Origin: Methanocaldococcus lauensis
GTDB lineage: Archaea > AGJL01 > Methanococci > Methanococcales > Methanocaldococcaceae
NCBI GenBank assembly: GCA_902827205.1
Contig: LR792634.1
Coordinates: 496,001-560,000, forward strand
DNA length: 64,000 bases
Reading direction: 5' to 3'
The translations under genes were made by a program, and so were the position numbers. Positions 20,548 through 30,532 of the stretch are shown here, piece by piece. A model generated the notes under the pieces. It was given only the letters and a program-made list of their open reading frames with translations. It searched no databases and was not told the origin of the DNA. Each line of letters opens with the position of its first letter. Position 1 is the stretch's first letter.

Positions 20548-20557
20548 ATATATAAGT
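20548..20557 (+). promoter_or_regulatory. Probable TATA box of the frh operon
   Basis: GCATATATAA lies about 85 bases before the chosen frhA start, which gives a leader of roughly 55-60 bases. It is the best match to an archaeal TATA box in this spacer. No other operator is evident. Confidence 0.45.
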
Positions 20558-20636
20558 TTATATAGAAAAAATTAATGGGCAAATTTGTTGAACCTTATCT
20601 TTATTTTTATCGTTTATCATTATGGAGGTGAATTTT

Positions 20637-21869
20637 GTGGCTAACAGAATAGAAATATCTCCTACAACGAGACATGAAGGACACGCAAAACTGATTTTAG
20701 AAGTTAATGATGAAGGAATAGTAAATAAAGCATATTATTTAAATACAACTCCTGTTAGGGGATTCGAAACAATGTTAAGGGGCAGACCTGCAGAATTTGC
20801 TCCTATCGCAGTTATGAGAATCTGCGGGATTTGTCAAACTACTCACGGAATTGCTTCCTGTGAAGCTATAGAGAATGCAATAGACTGTGAAGTTCCTGAT
20901 GATGGTTTATTGTTAAGGGAATTAGTAGGACTTGGAAATAGATTACATTCTCATCCATTACACCACTTATTAACAATAGATGACTTTTTAAAGCCAGATG
21001 AAACTAATTTAAGAATTGAATTAATAAAATTAATTCAAAGAATGAGAAAAGTTGGACAGTTAGTAGTTGATATTGTGGGAGGTGAAGGAATACATCCTCC
21101 AAACATTGTAATTGGGGGTATGAGAACAAACATAACTGAAAGATCTAAGTCAAAGTTATACTATGCATTAAGACAGTATGAAAAAGATGCCTATGAATTG
21201 TATGAAAAATACACTGAATTAATTGAAAGATATTTAGAAGAAATAGGAATTCCTGATTTAGGGTCTCATGAATATCCATACATTGCTTCCCACACTACAT
21301 ATGGAGATAGATATGCTATAAACTGGGATAGTGTCGTAGAAATTCCTCCTCAAAGATACTATGATGATGAAGTGGCAATACATACTACAACAGTTCAAAT
21401 TCCTTTATATGAGGGAGTTCCTGCTGAAGGAGGACCAAGAGCAAGATTGGTTAAATTTGGAAACTTTAGAGCAGGAGGTAGTGCTTTAGACATCAACATA
21501 GCAAGAGCTCAAGAAAACCTTGGAGCTGTTTATAGAGCCTTAGAAATTTTAGATGAAGTTAATATATATGGAAAGACAAGAGCTGAAGTTGAATACAAAG
21601 ATGGTTTTGGAATTGGAGTTCATGAAGCTCCAAGAGCAACAAATACACACATGGCAGAAGTTGGAAAAGATGGAAAAATAAAGAGCTATAGAATCATAGC
21701 GGCATCAACTTGGAACTTCCCAATAGTTGAAAAGGCTATTGAAGGTTATCCACATCAATATGCTGAAGTGATAATGAGAGCCTATGACATATGAGCATCA
21801 TGTGCTACCCATATAATAGTTAAAGATGAAGAGTCAAAAGAAACCATAGAAGTTAGAAAAATGTTATAA
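20637..21869 (+). CDS. frhA: F420-reducing hydrogenase large subunit, selenoprotein
   Basis: Large [NiFe] subunit of the hydrogenase that reduces F420 with H2. The N-terminal Ni-ligand motif is MRICGICQTTHG (about residue 60). The usual C-terminal DPCxxCxxH appears as DI-U-ASCATH, where U is the UGA at 21792-21794 (about residue 386 of 410). Translation continues 24 codons to TAA at 21867, and a SECIS hairpin follows immediately. The residues after His should be cut off by FrhD. GTG at 20637 is chosen because GGAGGTG ends six bases before it, whereas an ATG at 20622 overlaps that site. The gene is intact and not truncated at UGA. Confidence 0.95.
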
Positions 21870-21903
21870 GCCTCGAGGGGAACCCAAAAGGGACCCAAGA
21901 GGC
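21870..21903 (+). promoter_or_regulatory. Archaeal SECIS element for frhA
   Basis: The hairpin begins directly after the frhA stop. The outer stem is GCCUC/GAGGC, then come GGG/CCC pairs, an internal loop with GAA on one side and a single A on the other, an inner CCC/GGG stem and an AAAA loop. This is the archaeal SECIS consensus, which sits in the 3' UTR and lets SelB decode UGA as selenocysteine. Confidence 0.95.
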
Positions 21904-21948
21904 ATTTTCTCTTAAAGCGTTTAAAATTAAAATCTTAAAAAAATAAAA

Positions 21949-22500
21949 ATGAATGAAACTATGAAAGCTGAAATAAAAGATTATGATGATGAATTGTTTG
22001 ATTTAACACCATCCTATCTAAAAAAAGAAGTTATGGTGTTAGCCTGTGGGAATATATTATTTGCTGATGACGGTTTTAGCGTTCATGTCATTGAAAAATT
22101 GAACAAAATCTTAACTGAAAAAGAAAAAGAAAAAATAGCTTTAGTTGATGCCGGAACAGGGGCTCCTCAGCAGGTTTTAACATTAATAGATGAAAATTCA
22201 AAGACAAAAAAAATAATTGTAGTTGATGTAATTGACTGGGGATTAAAACCGGGAGAAATAAAAATAATTGAAAAAGATGAGTTGCCAAATCCAAAATATG
22301 ATAGATTAGATTCTCACAATTGGCCTTTATCTTCTTTATTAAAAGAGGTCGCTGAAAAATATAATATAGAGGTTAAAGTTATTGGATGTCAGGCAAAATA
22401 TATTTCTGAACCAGATGTTTATATTGGGTTGAGTGAGGAAGTTGAAAAGGCAATTGATAAGGCAGTAAATATTATCCTTAGAGAATTGAGGGGTGATTAA
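21949..22500 (+). CDS. frhD: Hydrogenase maturation endopeptidase
   Basis: 183 residues of the HyaD/HycI-type peptidase family, which trims the large subunit C-terminus after nickel insertion. The first metal-binding acidic residue is in [15 protein letters not shown] (about residues 33-47). [10 protein letters not shown] and [13 protein letters not shown] carry the other conserved sites, and a conserved His lies in [10 protein letters not shown]. It lies 79 bases after frhA, just past the SECIS. No strong Shine-Dalgarno precedes the ATG at 21949, so the start is tentative. Its end abuts frhG. Confidence 0.88.
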   Translation: MNETMKAEIKDYDDELFDLTPSYLKKEVMVLACGNILFADDGFSVHVIEKLNKILTEKEKEKIALVDAGTGAPQQVLTLIDENSKTKKIIVVDVIDWGLKPGEIKIIEKDELPNPKYDRLDSHNWPLSSLLKEVAEKYNIEVKVIGCQAKYISEPDVYIGLSEEVEKAIDKAVNIILRELRGD

Positions 22501-22501
22501 T

Positions 22502-23185
22502 GTGGTTAAAGTTGCTCATATCCAATTGTGTAGTTGTTGTGGATGCTTAGTTTCTTTGGCAGACACTTATGAGAAGTTATTAGATATTTTAAATTCAATT
22601 GAGTTGGTTTATTGCCAAACATTGGCAGATGTTAGAGAGATTCCAGAATGTGATATTGCATTAGTTGAAGGTTCTGTGTGTTTAGATGACCACCATAGTT
22701 TAGAGATTGCTAAAGAGGTAAGAGAAAAAGCAAAGATTGTTGTTGCCTTAGGAGCTTGTGCTGCTACAGGCGGAGTTACAAGATACAGTAAAGGAAATCA
22801 GTTATCTAAACCAGTTCACAGCTCATTCTCTCCATTATCTGAAGTTATTAAAGTAGATTTAGCTATTCCAGGATGTCCTCCATCACCAGAGGCTATTGTT
22901 TCAGTAATAAATGCAGCATTAAATGGAGATATGGAATATTTAGCCCCATATGCTGAATTAGCAGAAAAAGGAAGTGAAGCATGTGGATGTGATTTACTAA
23001 CTAAGGTAGTTAATAAATCTCTCTGTATGGGTTGTGGAACTTGTGCCTCAGCATGTCCAACAAGAGCAATAGAAATGATTGATGGAAGACCAAATGTTAC
23101 TCAGTATTTGTGTATTAAATGTGGAGTTTGTTCAGTACAGTGTCCAAGAATTAGATTTCCAGAGTTAATTGAAAAAATAGAGTAA
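22502..23185 (+). CDS. frhG: F420-reducing hydrogenase small (iron-sulfur) subunit
   Basis: About 228 residues. The N-terminal half binds the proximal cluster through [10 protein letters not shown] (about residues 8-17), with further cysteines in LGACAATGG and [10 protein letters not shown]. The C-terminal half carries two ferredoxin-type clusters, [14 protein letters not shown] (about 176) and [12 protein letters not shown] (about 206), which pass electrons toward FrhB. GTG at 22502 is chosen because GAGGGGTGA precedes it; another GTG at 22493 lies inside that site. It is translationally coupled to frhD. Confidence 0.93.
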   Translation: MVKVAHIQLCSCCGCLVSLADTYEKLLDILNSIELVYCQTLADVREIPECDIALVEGSVCLDDHHSLEIAKEVREKAKIVVALGACAATGGVTRYSKGNQLSKPVHSSFSPLSEVIKVDLAIPGCPPSPEAIVSVINAALNGDMEYLAPYAELAEKGSEACGCDLLTKVVNKSLCMGCGTCASACPTRAIEMIDGRPNVTQYLCIKCGVCSVQCPRIRFPELIEKIE

Positions 23186-23233
23186 TCATTTTAATCAGTA
23201 TAAATTTTATAAATAATTTTTGAGGTGGAATAG

Positions 23234-24082
23234 ATGGATCCTTTTGGAACTTATAAGAAAGTAGTTTCAGCAAGAAGTACATTAAAAGAAGTTTTAAAGA
23301 CATGTCAAGATGGGGGTATAGTTTCAACAGCTTTTATTTATGGTTTAGAGAATAATTTATTAGATGGAGTTATTGTGGCAGATAATGCTGGAGAATTTAA
23401 AGCAATTCCTAAGGTGGCTACAACGCCAGAGGAAGTTTTAGAGGCGGCAGGAACAAAATATACTGTCTGCCCTAATATATCAGTATTAAAAAGTGCTGTT
23501 AGAGAATATGGATGTGAAAAAATTGGAGTTGTAGGAACTCCATGCCAAGTTAGGGCTGTAAGGAAGTTAATGAAATATCCAGTAGGATTTAGACACATTC
23601 CCGATAAAATATCATTAATTATAGGTATTTTCTGTATGGAAAACTTCCCATACAATGGATTAAAGTTAATTGTAGAAGAACACTGTGGAGTTAAGATGGA
23701 AGATGTTGTTAAATTAGATATTGGTAAAGGTAAGTTTTGGGTCTATACAAAATGGGGAGAAACAAAAGCAATTAAATTAAAAGAAACCCATCCTTATGAG
23801 CAAGTGGCTTGTCATGTATGCACTGACTACACTGCAGAGTTAGCAGATATTTCAACGGGTTCCGTTGGAAGCCCAGATGGATGGAGTACTGTCTTCATAA
23901 GAACTGCAAAAGGGGAAGAGATATTTAACAAAATGGTTGAAGATGGATACTTAGAAGTTAAACCAATAGAAGAAGTTAAACCTGGTTTAGATTTAGTTAA
24001 AAAATTAGCTCTAACTAAAAAAGAGAAAAATCTAAAAGAGATTGAACATAGAAAAGAACTTGGTTTGCCTGTTCCTTATTAA
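23234..24082 (+). CDS. frhB: F420-reducing hydrogenase beta subunit (F420 and FAD site)
   Basis: 282 residues, the subunit that binds FAD, one [4Fe-4S] cluster and F420. Seen: the start [27 protein letters not shown] (about residue 25), [12 protein letters not shown] (about 97), and the cysteine segment [16 protein letters not shown] with [10 protein letters not shown] typical of the FrhB family. The ATG follows GAGGTGG. It is the last gene of frhADGB, and its stop lies a few bases from the convergent hef gene. Confidence 0.95.
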   Translation: MDPFGTYKKVVSARSTLKEVLKTCQDGGIVSTAFIYGLENNLLDGVIVADNAGEFKAIPKVATTPEEVLEAAGTKYTVCPNISVLKSAVREYGCEKIGVVGTPCQVRAVRKLMKYPVGFRHIPDKISLIIGIFCMENFPYNGLKLIVEEHCGVKMEDVVKLDIGKGKFWVYTKWGETKAIKLKETHPYEQVACHVCTDYTAELADISTGSVGSPDGWSTVFIRTAKGEEIFNKMVEDGYLEVKPIEEVKPGLDLVKKLALTKKEKNLKEIEHRKELGLPVPY

Positions 24083-24088
24083 AAAACA

Positions 24089-26428
24089 TTACTCATATTT
24101 TGCTGTTAAAACTTTCCTAATTTTCTTAGCCCTCTCTTCCCCTACACCTTCAACTTCCATTAATTCATCTTCTTTTGCTGTAAATACTCTTTCAACAGTT
24201 TTAAAATGTTTTAATAACCTATCTGCCAATGCACCACCAACATCAGGCAAACTTTCAACAATAAACCTTTGTTGTTCTTTTAAACTCATTGTAGTTTTTC
24301 CATATCTTATTGTAATTGGTCTTTTTTCTTTCAATTGCTCTTTTTCAGCAATTTTTATTAATAAATCAACGGTTTCATCAACATTTTTTGTAAATAATAT
24401 TGGTATTCCAAAGTCAAAAATAACTGATAAGATAGCTCCTTTTAAGGCATTTTCATGTATTCTGCTAAAGTTTTCTCCTTCTATAATAAGTAACGGTTTT
24501 TCAACTTTTTTAAGATTTTTTAACTGTGAAAATAACCTCTTATCAATTATTGAATTTACAAAATCCTCAGAAGTTTTCCTCTCAACAACAACTCTATCAC
24601 TTAAAACATAATCTCCAACTTCTAAAGTTTTTAGTTCAACATCAGCATATTTATGTAATAACTTGGCAATATTTTTTTCTCTGACATCCACAATAATCTT
24701 AATGGGTTTTTCAATTTTGTCTTTGTCAGTTTCTTCAACCTTACTTTTAGATTTTTCTTCAAACTGCTTAATAAAGTCTAATATTGTTAAAGTCTTTTTT
24801 TCTTTCTCTTTGTTCTCTTCTTTACTTTCTATCTCTACTACTTTTTTAGTTTTTATTGTTGTTACTGTATCTTTTTCTATTATAGTTTCTTTTTTAGGCT
24901 CTTCTATTCTTTTATTCTCCATTTCCAATTTTTTCTGTAATCTTTTGTTCAACAAATAACATATATTTTTTAAGAGTCTTTTCATCTCTTTTTCTTTGTA
25001 CAAAGCACTTCTATAATATGCTTCATCAGATGTTCCTTTAGCTATTAATATATATGCTTTTCCACCTTCTCCTCTCATCGCTCTACCTCTTCTTTGAATA
25101 AATCTAATCTCAGATGGCACAGGCTCGTAAAAGATAACATAATTTACCGTTGGGATATCTATTCCTTCCTCAGATACGCTTGTAGAAACTAAAACATTTC
25201 CTTCTTTTTTAAACTTCTCTATTGCTTCTATTTGCTGTTTTTGAGTCATTCCTTTTCCTTCTTTACTTGCTTGACCAATAAACTTTATTGCCTTAATTCC
25301 ATTTTGGTGTAAGATATTAACTAATTTCTCAACAGTGTCTCTATACTGCGTGAATATTATAATTCTTTCATCTTCATTTTTTTCCAAAAATGTTTTAACC
25401 ATTTCAACAACTTTATCTAATTTTGGATGTTCAACACTTGTTTTTATTAATAAATTTACTGCCTTTCTAATTCTTTCGTCATTTACTATTGATTTAGCAG
25501 ATTTAGTTCTTTGTGAAGACAATTTATTTATATAGTTTAAAAATACGCTCTTTCCCTGACTTTCTAATAAATCCTTGGCGTGCATTAACTTTAAAGCCTC
25601 TGAACACACCCTTATAAGTTCATATTTAACCTCTTCATCGTAGGCGAATAACTTAGAATTTAGTTCAATGAGTTCAGTTTTTGTTATATTGATAGAGTCA
25701 ATAACTCCAAAATCTTTTAAAAATTTTAATCTATCTTTTAACGCTTCATTTATTAATTTTAACGCTTTTTTAAATTCTTCTGGTAAATCTAATCTTATTG
25801 GAATTAATCTAACTTTGGCAATGTATGGCTTTACATCTTCGTCATCCTCAGTTCTAACTTCAACATGCTCTATTCCTAAGTTTTCACAGATTTCCATTAA
25901 TCTATCAATATCAGCCCCGGGAGAGGCAGTTAATCCTAAAATATGACATTTATCTTTAAATGCCTTAGATACAAATGCATAGGAATGGTCTCCAACTGTG
26001 TGATGTGCCTCATCTGCAATTAACAATACAAACTCCTCTATATTAATCCTTTTAGCAATAATGTCATTTTCAATAACTTGAGGAGTGGCAACAAATATTT
26101 TACCTTTTTTATATAACTCAACTCTTTTTTTTGGAGGAATTTTTCCAGTTAATGCTATTATTTTATTTTCATCAATGTTTAAGACTTCTTTTAGCCTTCT
26201 ACAATGTTGCTCTACTAAAGGTCTCGAAGGGGCTAAAATTAAAACTTTACCATCTTTTTTTGTTAAAATACCCACTATGACCAATATAGCAATTGCAGTT
26301 TTTCCCAAACCAGTGGGTAAAACGCACAATGTCTTTTTCTTTAAAGCATTTGCCGCTATAATCTGTTGATACAACCTCGCCTCTAATGTTTTTGGTTTTA
26401 TTAATGGATGCTCTATATACATATCCAT
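24089..26428 (-). CDS. hef: Hef helicase-nuclease
   Basis: 779 residues, the fused archaeal form related to FANCM and XPF and acting on stalled forks and branched DNA. The N-terminal SF2 helicase has Walker A LPTGLGKTAIA (about residue 38), a DEAH box (ADEAHHTVG, about 146) and motif VI FIQRRGRAMRG. A Lys/Glu-rich linker (about 520-575) follows. The C-terminal XPF nuclease carries VVERKTSEDF (the ERKxxxD core, about 645), and helix-hairpin-helix motifs lie at the end (LPDVGGALADRLL; VEGVGEERAKKI). No intein or break. Confidence 0.95.
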   Translation of the reverse strand: MDMYIEHPLIKPKTLEARLYQQIIAANALKKKTLCVLPTGLGKTAIAILVIVGILTKKDGKVLILAPSRPLVEQHCRRLKEVLNIDENKIIALTGKIPPKKRVELYKKGKIFVATPQVIENDIIAKRINIEEFVLLIADEAHHTVGDHSYAFVSKAFKDKCHILGLTASPGADIDRLMEICENLGIEHVEVRTEDDEDVKPYIAKVRLIPIRLDLPEEFKKALKLINEALKDRLKFLKDFGVIDSINITKTELIELNSKLFAYDEEVKYELIRVCSEALKLMHAKDLLESQGKSVFLNYINKLSSQRTKSAKSIVNDERIRKAVNLLIKTSVEHPKLDKVVEMVKTFLEKNEDERIIIFTQYRDTVEKLVNILHQNGIKAIKFIGQASKEGKGMTQKQQIEAIEKFKKEGNVLVSTSVSEEGIDIPTVNYVIFYEPVPSEIRFIQRRGRAMRGEGGKAYILIAKGTSDEAYYRSALYKEKEMKRLLKNICYLLNKRLQKKLEMENKRIEEPKKETIIEKDTVTTIKTKKVVEIESKEENKEKEKKTLTILDFIKQFEEKSKSKVEETDKDKIEKPIKIIVDVREKNIAKLLHKYADVELKTLEVGDYVLSDRVVVERKTSEDFVNSIIDKRLFSQLKNLKKVEKPLLIIEGENFSRIHENALKGAILSVIFDFGIPILFTKNVDETVDLLIKIAEKEQLKEKRPITIRYGKTTMSLKEQQRFIVESLPDVGGALADRLLKHFKTVERVFTAKEDELMEVEGVGEERAKKIRKVLTAKYE

Positions 26429-26455
26429 CCTACTCTTAGTTTTAAATTTAATATA

Positions 26456-27040
26456 TTATTTTAGTTTATCTAAATTATTTACCCATCTCATAAAAATTTC
26501 TCTCGCTCTTTTGAGTTTGGAATTGCTATAATCTAATAAAAACTTTAAGTAATTGTTATCTACAAATATCTTTCCATCTTCTCCTATTGGAGCATCTACT
26601 TTATAGGTAGTTAAAATTTCAACAATTATCCTTTTCTTAGATATTGATTTTATTGAAGAACTTTTTAAACCAGAATGTATTGCTAATTCAAGCATTTTTT
26701 TTGCTGAATCAATATCTTTTGATGCTATATGTAATATTGGAGAGTTCATAACAAAGATAATATAATTTTTCTCATTGGAAATATTTTTTAGGGAGTTAAA
26801 CATCTCTTCGTATGTGGCATAGTGATGCCATTTACCTAACCACTTTGAATATATTTTAGGATTCTTATCTTTTGGTATTTCCATAATTCCTACTCTACCT
26901 ATGCAAGAACTCGTAGTGTAATAATTTTCTAAACTGTTTATTTTTTCAAGTATTGGAATTATATCTTTATCTACTAAGTTCTCCCTAATTGCTAATTCTA
27001 AATTTATCAATGTTCTTTTTTTGTCATCTTCAAATCCCAT
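26456..27040 (-). CDS. taw3: tRNA wybutosine-type methyltransferase Taw3
   Basis: About 194 residues. The Taw3/Tyw3 family N-methylates the tricyclic base (wyosine derivative) at position 37 of tRNA-Phe. The family hallmark SSCIGRVGI (about residues 43-51) is present, with the conserved GKWHHYATYEEM and the C-terminal EDGKIFVDNNYL. The ATG at 27040 follows GTGAGAGT; an upstream TTG lacks a site. It is divergent from reverse gyrase across about 90 bases. Confidence 0.88.
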   Translation of the reverse strand: MGFEDDKKRTLINLELAIRENLVDKDIIPILEKINSLENYYTTSSCIGRVGIMEIPKDKNPKIYSKWLGKWHHYATYEEMFNSLKNISNEKNYIIFVMNSPILHIASKDIDSAKKMLELAIHSGLKSSSIKSISKKRIIVEILTTYKVDAPIGEDGKIFVDNNYLKFLLDYSNSKLKRAREIFMRWVNNLDKLK

Positions 27041-27130
27041 ACTCTCACTCAAAGCAAAAAGTTTTTAAACCAATTTTGTTGAAATCAAAAATAAATAAAA
27101 AATAATTTATTAATAATTTTGGTGTTTATT

Positions 27131-30100
27131 ATGATACCTATGATATTTAAAGAAATGTGCCCTAACTGTAATGGAGAAATTTATAGCGAAAGATTTGAAG
27201 TAGGAGTATGTGAAAAATGCTTAAAGGATGAATATGTTAAAGATAACTTAGAATTATGTAAAAAACTTAGAGAAGAAAAAACTTTAAAAAATTTAAGAGA
27301 TTATTGCAAAATATTAAATGAGTTTAAAGAATTTGAGGAATTTGTAAAAAGTTTAGGCTATGAGTTGTTGAGTATTCAAAGAATGTGGGCTAAGAGAGTT
27401 TTAAAAAATAAAAGTTTTTCAATTGTTGCCCCAACTGGTGTAGGGAAGAGTTTCTTTGGAGTATTGATGAGTTTATTCTTAGCAAAAAAAGGAAAAAAAT
27501 GTTATATAATCTTACCTACAACTTTATTGGTAAAACAAACCTATGAAAGAATTATCTCTTTGATAAATAAAAATAATTTAAAAATAAATGTTGTTGCCTA
27601 TCATTCAGAATTATCTACAAAAGAGAAGAAGGAAGTTAAAGAGAAAATAGACAACAATGATTTTGATATACTGATAACAACTTCAAACTATTTGGCAAAA
27701 AATCCTCCAAACACAAAATTTGACTTTATATTTGTGGATGATGTTGATGCATTATTAAAGGCATCTAAAAATGTTGATAGAACTTTAAAATTGTTAGGAT
27801 TTGACGATGAAATAATTAATGAAGCGTATAAAATAATATACCTAATAAAAATTGGAAAGATAGAAGATGCATTAAAAAAGAGAGAAATTTTAAAGAAAAA
27901 ATTGTCAAAAATAAAATATGGATGTTTAATAATTGCTTCAGCTACTGGAAAGAGTTATGGAGATAGAGTAAAACTTTATAGGGAATTGTTGAATTTTGAA
28001 GTTGGCTATGGAATGAACAAACTTAGAGATGTTGAAGATATATATGATGAAGAACTTAGTTTAAATAAAGTATTGGAATACATAAAAATATTTGATAGTG
28101 GTGGACTTATATTTGTCTCAATAGATTATGGAGTTGAAAAAGCAAAAGAGATTGAAGAATTTTTAATTAAAAATGGTATAAAGGCTAAGTTAATACATTC
28201 AAAAGATAAAAAAGGATTTGATGACTTTAGAGAAGGGAAATTAGATGTTTTAATTGGAGTAGCCTCTTACTACGGAGTTTTAGTTAGAGGTTTAGATATG
28301 CCCGAAAGGGTTAGGTATGCCATATTCTATGGAGTTCCTAAGTTTAAAATCAAGTTAAAAGAATATATTGAGAAATTAAAAGAAAAAGGTGAATTAAAAG
28401 AAGATATAGATATTGAAGGGAAAACCTTAGAGGAGATTAAAGAAATAGTTTCTGAAAAATTGAAGATAAAGAATTTCTCTATAAGAGTAGAGGATAATGA
28501 GTATCTATTGTTAATTCCAGATGTAAAAACATATATTCAAGCATCTGGAAGAACATCAAGAATGACAGAATTTGGTTTAACCAAAGGAGCAAGTATAGTG
28601 TTGGTTGATGAAAAAGAGATTTTTGAGTACCTCAAAAAATACATACTGTTTATGTATGAAAGTGAATTTAAAAAGATAGATGAAATTAACATAGAGGAGT
28701 TAATTAAAAAAATTGACGAAGATAGGGAAAAAATTAAAAAAGGAAGAATTACTGGAAAAATTCCTGATTTACTAAAATCTGTTTTAATGGTTGTAGAAAG
28801 TCCAAACAAGGCAAGAACTATTGCAAGTTTCTTTGGAAAACCTTCAGTTAGGAAGATAAACAATAGGAATGTTTATGAAGTTTGTATAGGAGACATAAAT
28901 TTAATTATAACTGCAAGTGGAGGACATGTATTTGATTTAGTTACAAAAGAAGGATTTTATGGAGTAAAGATAGAAAACAATGTATATATTCCAATATATA
29001 CATCAATTAAAAAAGTTAATGGGGAACAATTTACAGACCAGAAGAATATAGAGGAGTTGTTAAAACAACTATCAAAAAGTGGAGAAAAAGTCAATTTTAT
29101 GGATTCTAAGGAGAATATAGAGATTATTAGAGAAATAGCCGATGAAGTAGATGCTATATTTATAGCAACAGATATTGATACTGAGGGAGAAAAGATAGGT
29201 TACGATATAGCACTTAACAGTATGCCATTTAACAAAAACATATATAGAGTTGGCTTTAACGAAATTACAAAGAGGGCTATTTTAAAGGCAGTAGAATCAT
29301 TTAAAAGAGGAGAAGAGTTAAAGTTAGATGAAAATAAAGTTAAGGGACAAGTTGTTAGAAGAATAGAAGATAGATGGATTGGATTTAGATTAAGTCAAAA
29401 GTTGTGGGAGGTATTTAATAAAAACTATCTATCTGCTGGTAGAGTTCAAACCCCTGTCTTAGGTTGGATTATAGAGAGATACAATGAGCATAAGATAAAA
29501 GTTCCTTATTTATCATTAAAATTGGAAAATGACATTTACATAGGAAAGGTTTGGGAAAAAGAATTTGATAAGGATGAGGTAGAAGTTGAAGTTAAAATAT
29601 ATGAGAAAGAAATTCATCCTTTACCTCCATTTACTACAGATACTTTATTAGAGGAAGCTACAAAGAGATTTAGGTTAAGTGCCGATGAAGTAATGGCTAT
29701 AGCCCAAGAACTATTTGAATTGGGCTTATCCTCCTATCACAGAACATCTTCAACGAGAGTTTCGTTAGATGGAATGAGAGTGGCAAGAGAGTATTTAAAA
29801 CTAAACAATTTAGAGGATTATTTAAAAAATAGAGAGTATTTTATGGAAGGGGCTCACGAATGTATAAGACCTACAAAACCTATGGATACAGAAGAACTTA
29901 TTGAGTTTTTAAAAGAAAATAATATAAAATTAACAAAAAACCACATAAAGGTTTATGATTTAATATTTAGAAGATTTATTGCTTCTCAAATGAAAGAGGC
30001 GATTGTTGAATATGAAGAGATATATATAAAAGATTTAGATGAAAAAATTGAAGGATACATAGATATAAAGTTTGATGGATGGAGTAGAATTTATAATTTA

Positions 30101-30490
30101 AAGTTAAAAAAGCTTCCAAGAATTGAGAAAAATTACTTAAAAGTGTTAGAAAAGAGTATTAAAAAAGTTCCAAAAGTTCCATTGTATGATGAAGGAGAAG
30201 TTATTAAGCTAATGAAAGAGAGAGGAATTGGAAGACCTTCAACCTATGCTCAAATTATTAAAAAGTTATTGGATAGAAGATATGTAATTAAAAGCAAAGG
30301 TAAAAATAAATTAATTCCTACAAAATTAGGAATAGAAGTTTATAATTATCTAATAAATAATTATCCTCATCTAATATCAGAGGAGAGAACAAGAGAGTTA
30401 GAGGAAATTATGGATAAAATTGAAAATGGCGAAGTAGATTATTTGGAAGTTTTAAAATCTCTATATGAGGAAATTTTGAGTATAAAATAG
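27131..30490 (+). CDS. rgy: Reverse gyrase
   Basis: About 1119 residues, the hyperthermophile-specific enzyme that introduces positive supercoils. An N-terminal zinc finger (CPNCNGE...CEKC) opens a helicase-like half with Walker A APTGVGKSFFG (about residue 98) and DDVDAL as the DEAD-type box. The topoisomerase IA half has the Toprim motifs VVESPNKARTIASFFG (about 555) and ATDIDTEGEKIGY (about 678), and the active-site Tyr region SSYHRTSSTRVS (about 872). No intein interrupts it, unlike the M. jannaschii homologue. ATG 27131 follows GGTG. Confidence 0.96.
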   Translation: MIPMIFKEMCPNCNGEIYSERFEVGVCEKCLKDEYVKDNLELCKKLREEKTLKNLRDYCKILNEFKEFEEFVKSLGYELLSIQRMWAKRVLKNKSFSIVAPTGVGKSFFGVLMSLFLAKKGKKCYIILPTTLLVKQTYERIISLINKNNLKINVVAYHSELSTKEKKEVKEKIDNNDFDILITTSNYLAKNPPNTKFDFIFVDDVDALLKASKNVDRTLKLLGFDDEIINEAYKIIYLIKIGKIEDALKKREILKKKLSKIKYGCLIIASATGKSYGDRVKLYRELLNFEVGYGMNKLRDVEDIYDEELSLNKVLEYIKIFDSGGLIFVSIDYGVEKAKEIEEFLIKNGIKAKLIHSKDKKGFDDFREGKLDVLIGVASYYGVLVRGLDMPERVRYAIFYGVPKFKIKLKEYIEKLKEKGELKEDIDIEGKTLEEIKEIVSEKLKIKNFSIRVEDNEYLLLIPDVKTYIQASGRTSRMTEFGLTKGASIVLVDEKEIFEYLKKYILFMYESEFKKIDEINIEELIKKIDEDREKIKKGRITGKIPDLLKSVLMVVESPNKARTIASFFGKPSVRKINNRNVYEVCIGDINLIITASGGHVFDLVTKEGFYGVKIENNVYIPIYTSIKKVNGEQFTDQKNIEELLKQLSKSGEKVNFMDSKENIEIIREIADEVDAIFIATDIDTEGEKIGYDIALNSMPFNKNIYRVGFNEITKRAILKAVESFKRGEELKLDENKVKGQVVRRIEDRWIGFRLSQKLWEVFNKNYLSAGRVQTPVLGWIIERYNEHKIKVPYLSLKLENDIYIGKVWEKEFDKDEVEVEVKIYEKEIHPLPPFTTDTLLEEATKRFRLSADEVMAIAQELFELGLSSYHRTSSTRVSLDGMRVAREYLKLNNLEDYLKNREYFMEGAHECIRPTKPMDTEELIEFLKENNIKLTKNHIKVYDLIFRRFIASQMKEAIVEYEEIYIKDLDEKIEGYIDIKFDGWSRIYNLKLKKLPRIEKNYLKVLEKSIKKVPKVPLYDEGEVIKLMKERGIGRPSTYAQIIKKLLDRRYVIKSKGKNKLIPTKLGIEVYNYLINNYPHLISEERTRELEEIMDKIENGEVDYLEVLKSLYEEILSIK

Positions 30491-30532
30491 TAACACTTTA
30501 TATTTCATAGATACTTCATAGAGGTGAACTGT

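Noticed and set aside
20637-21794. frhA as a truncated pseudogene ending at TGA
   Set aside because: The TGA falls exactly at the Ni-ligand Cys position, the frame continues with the conserved SCATH, and a SECIS follows the next stop.
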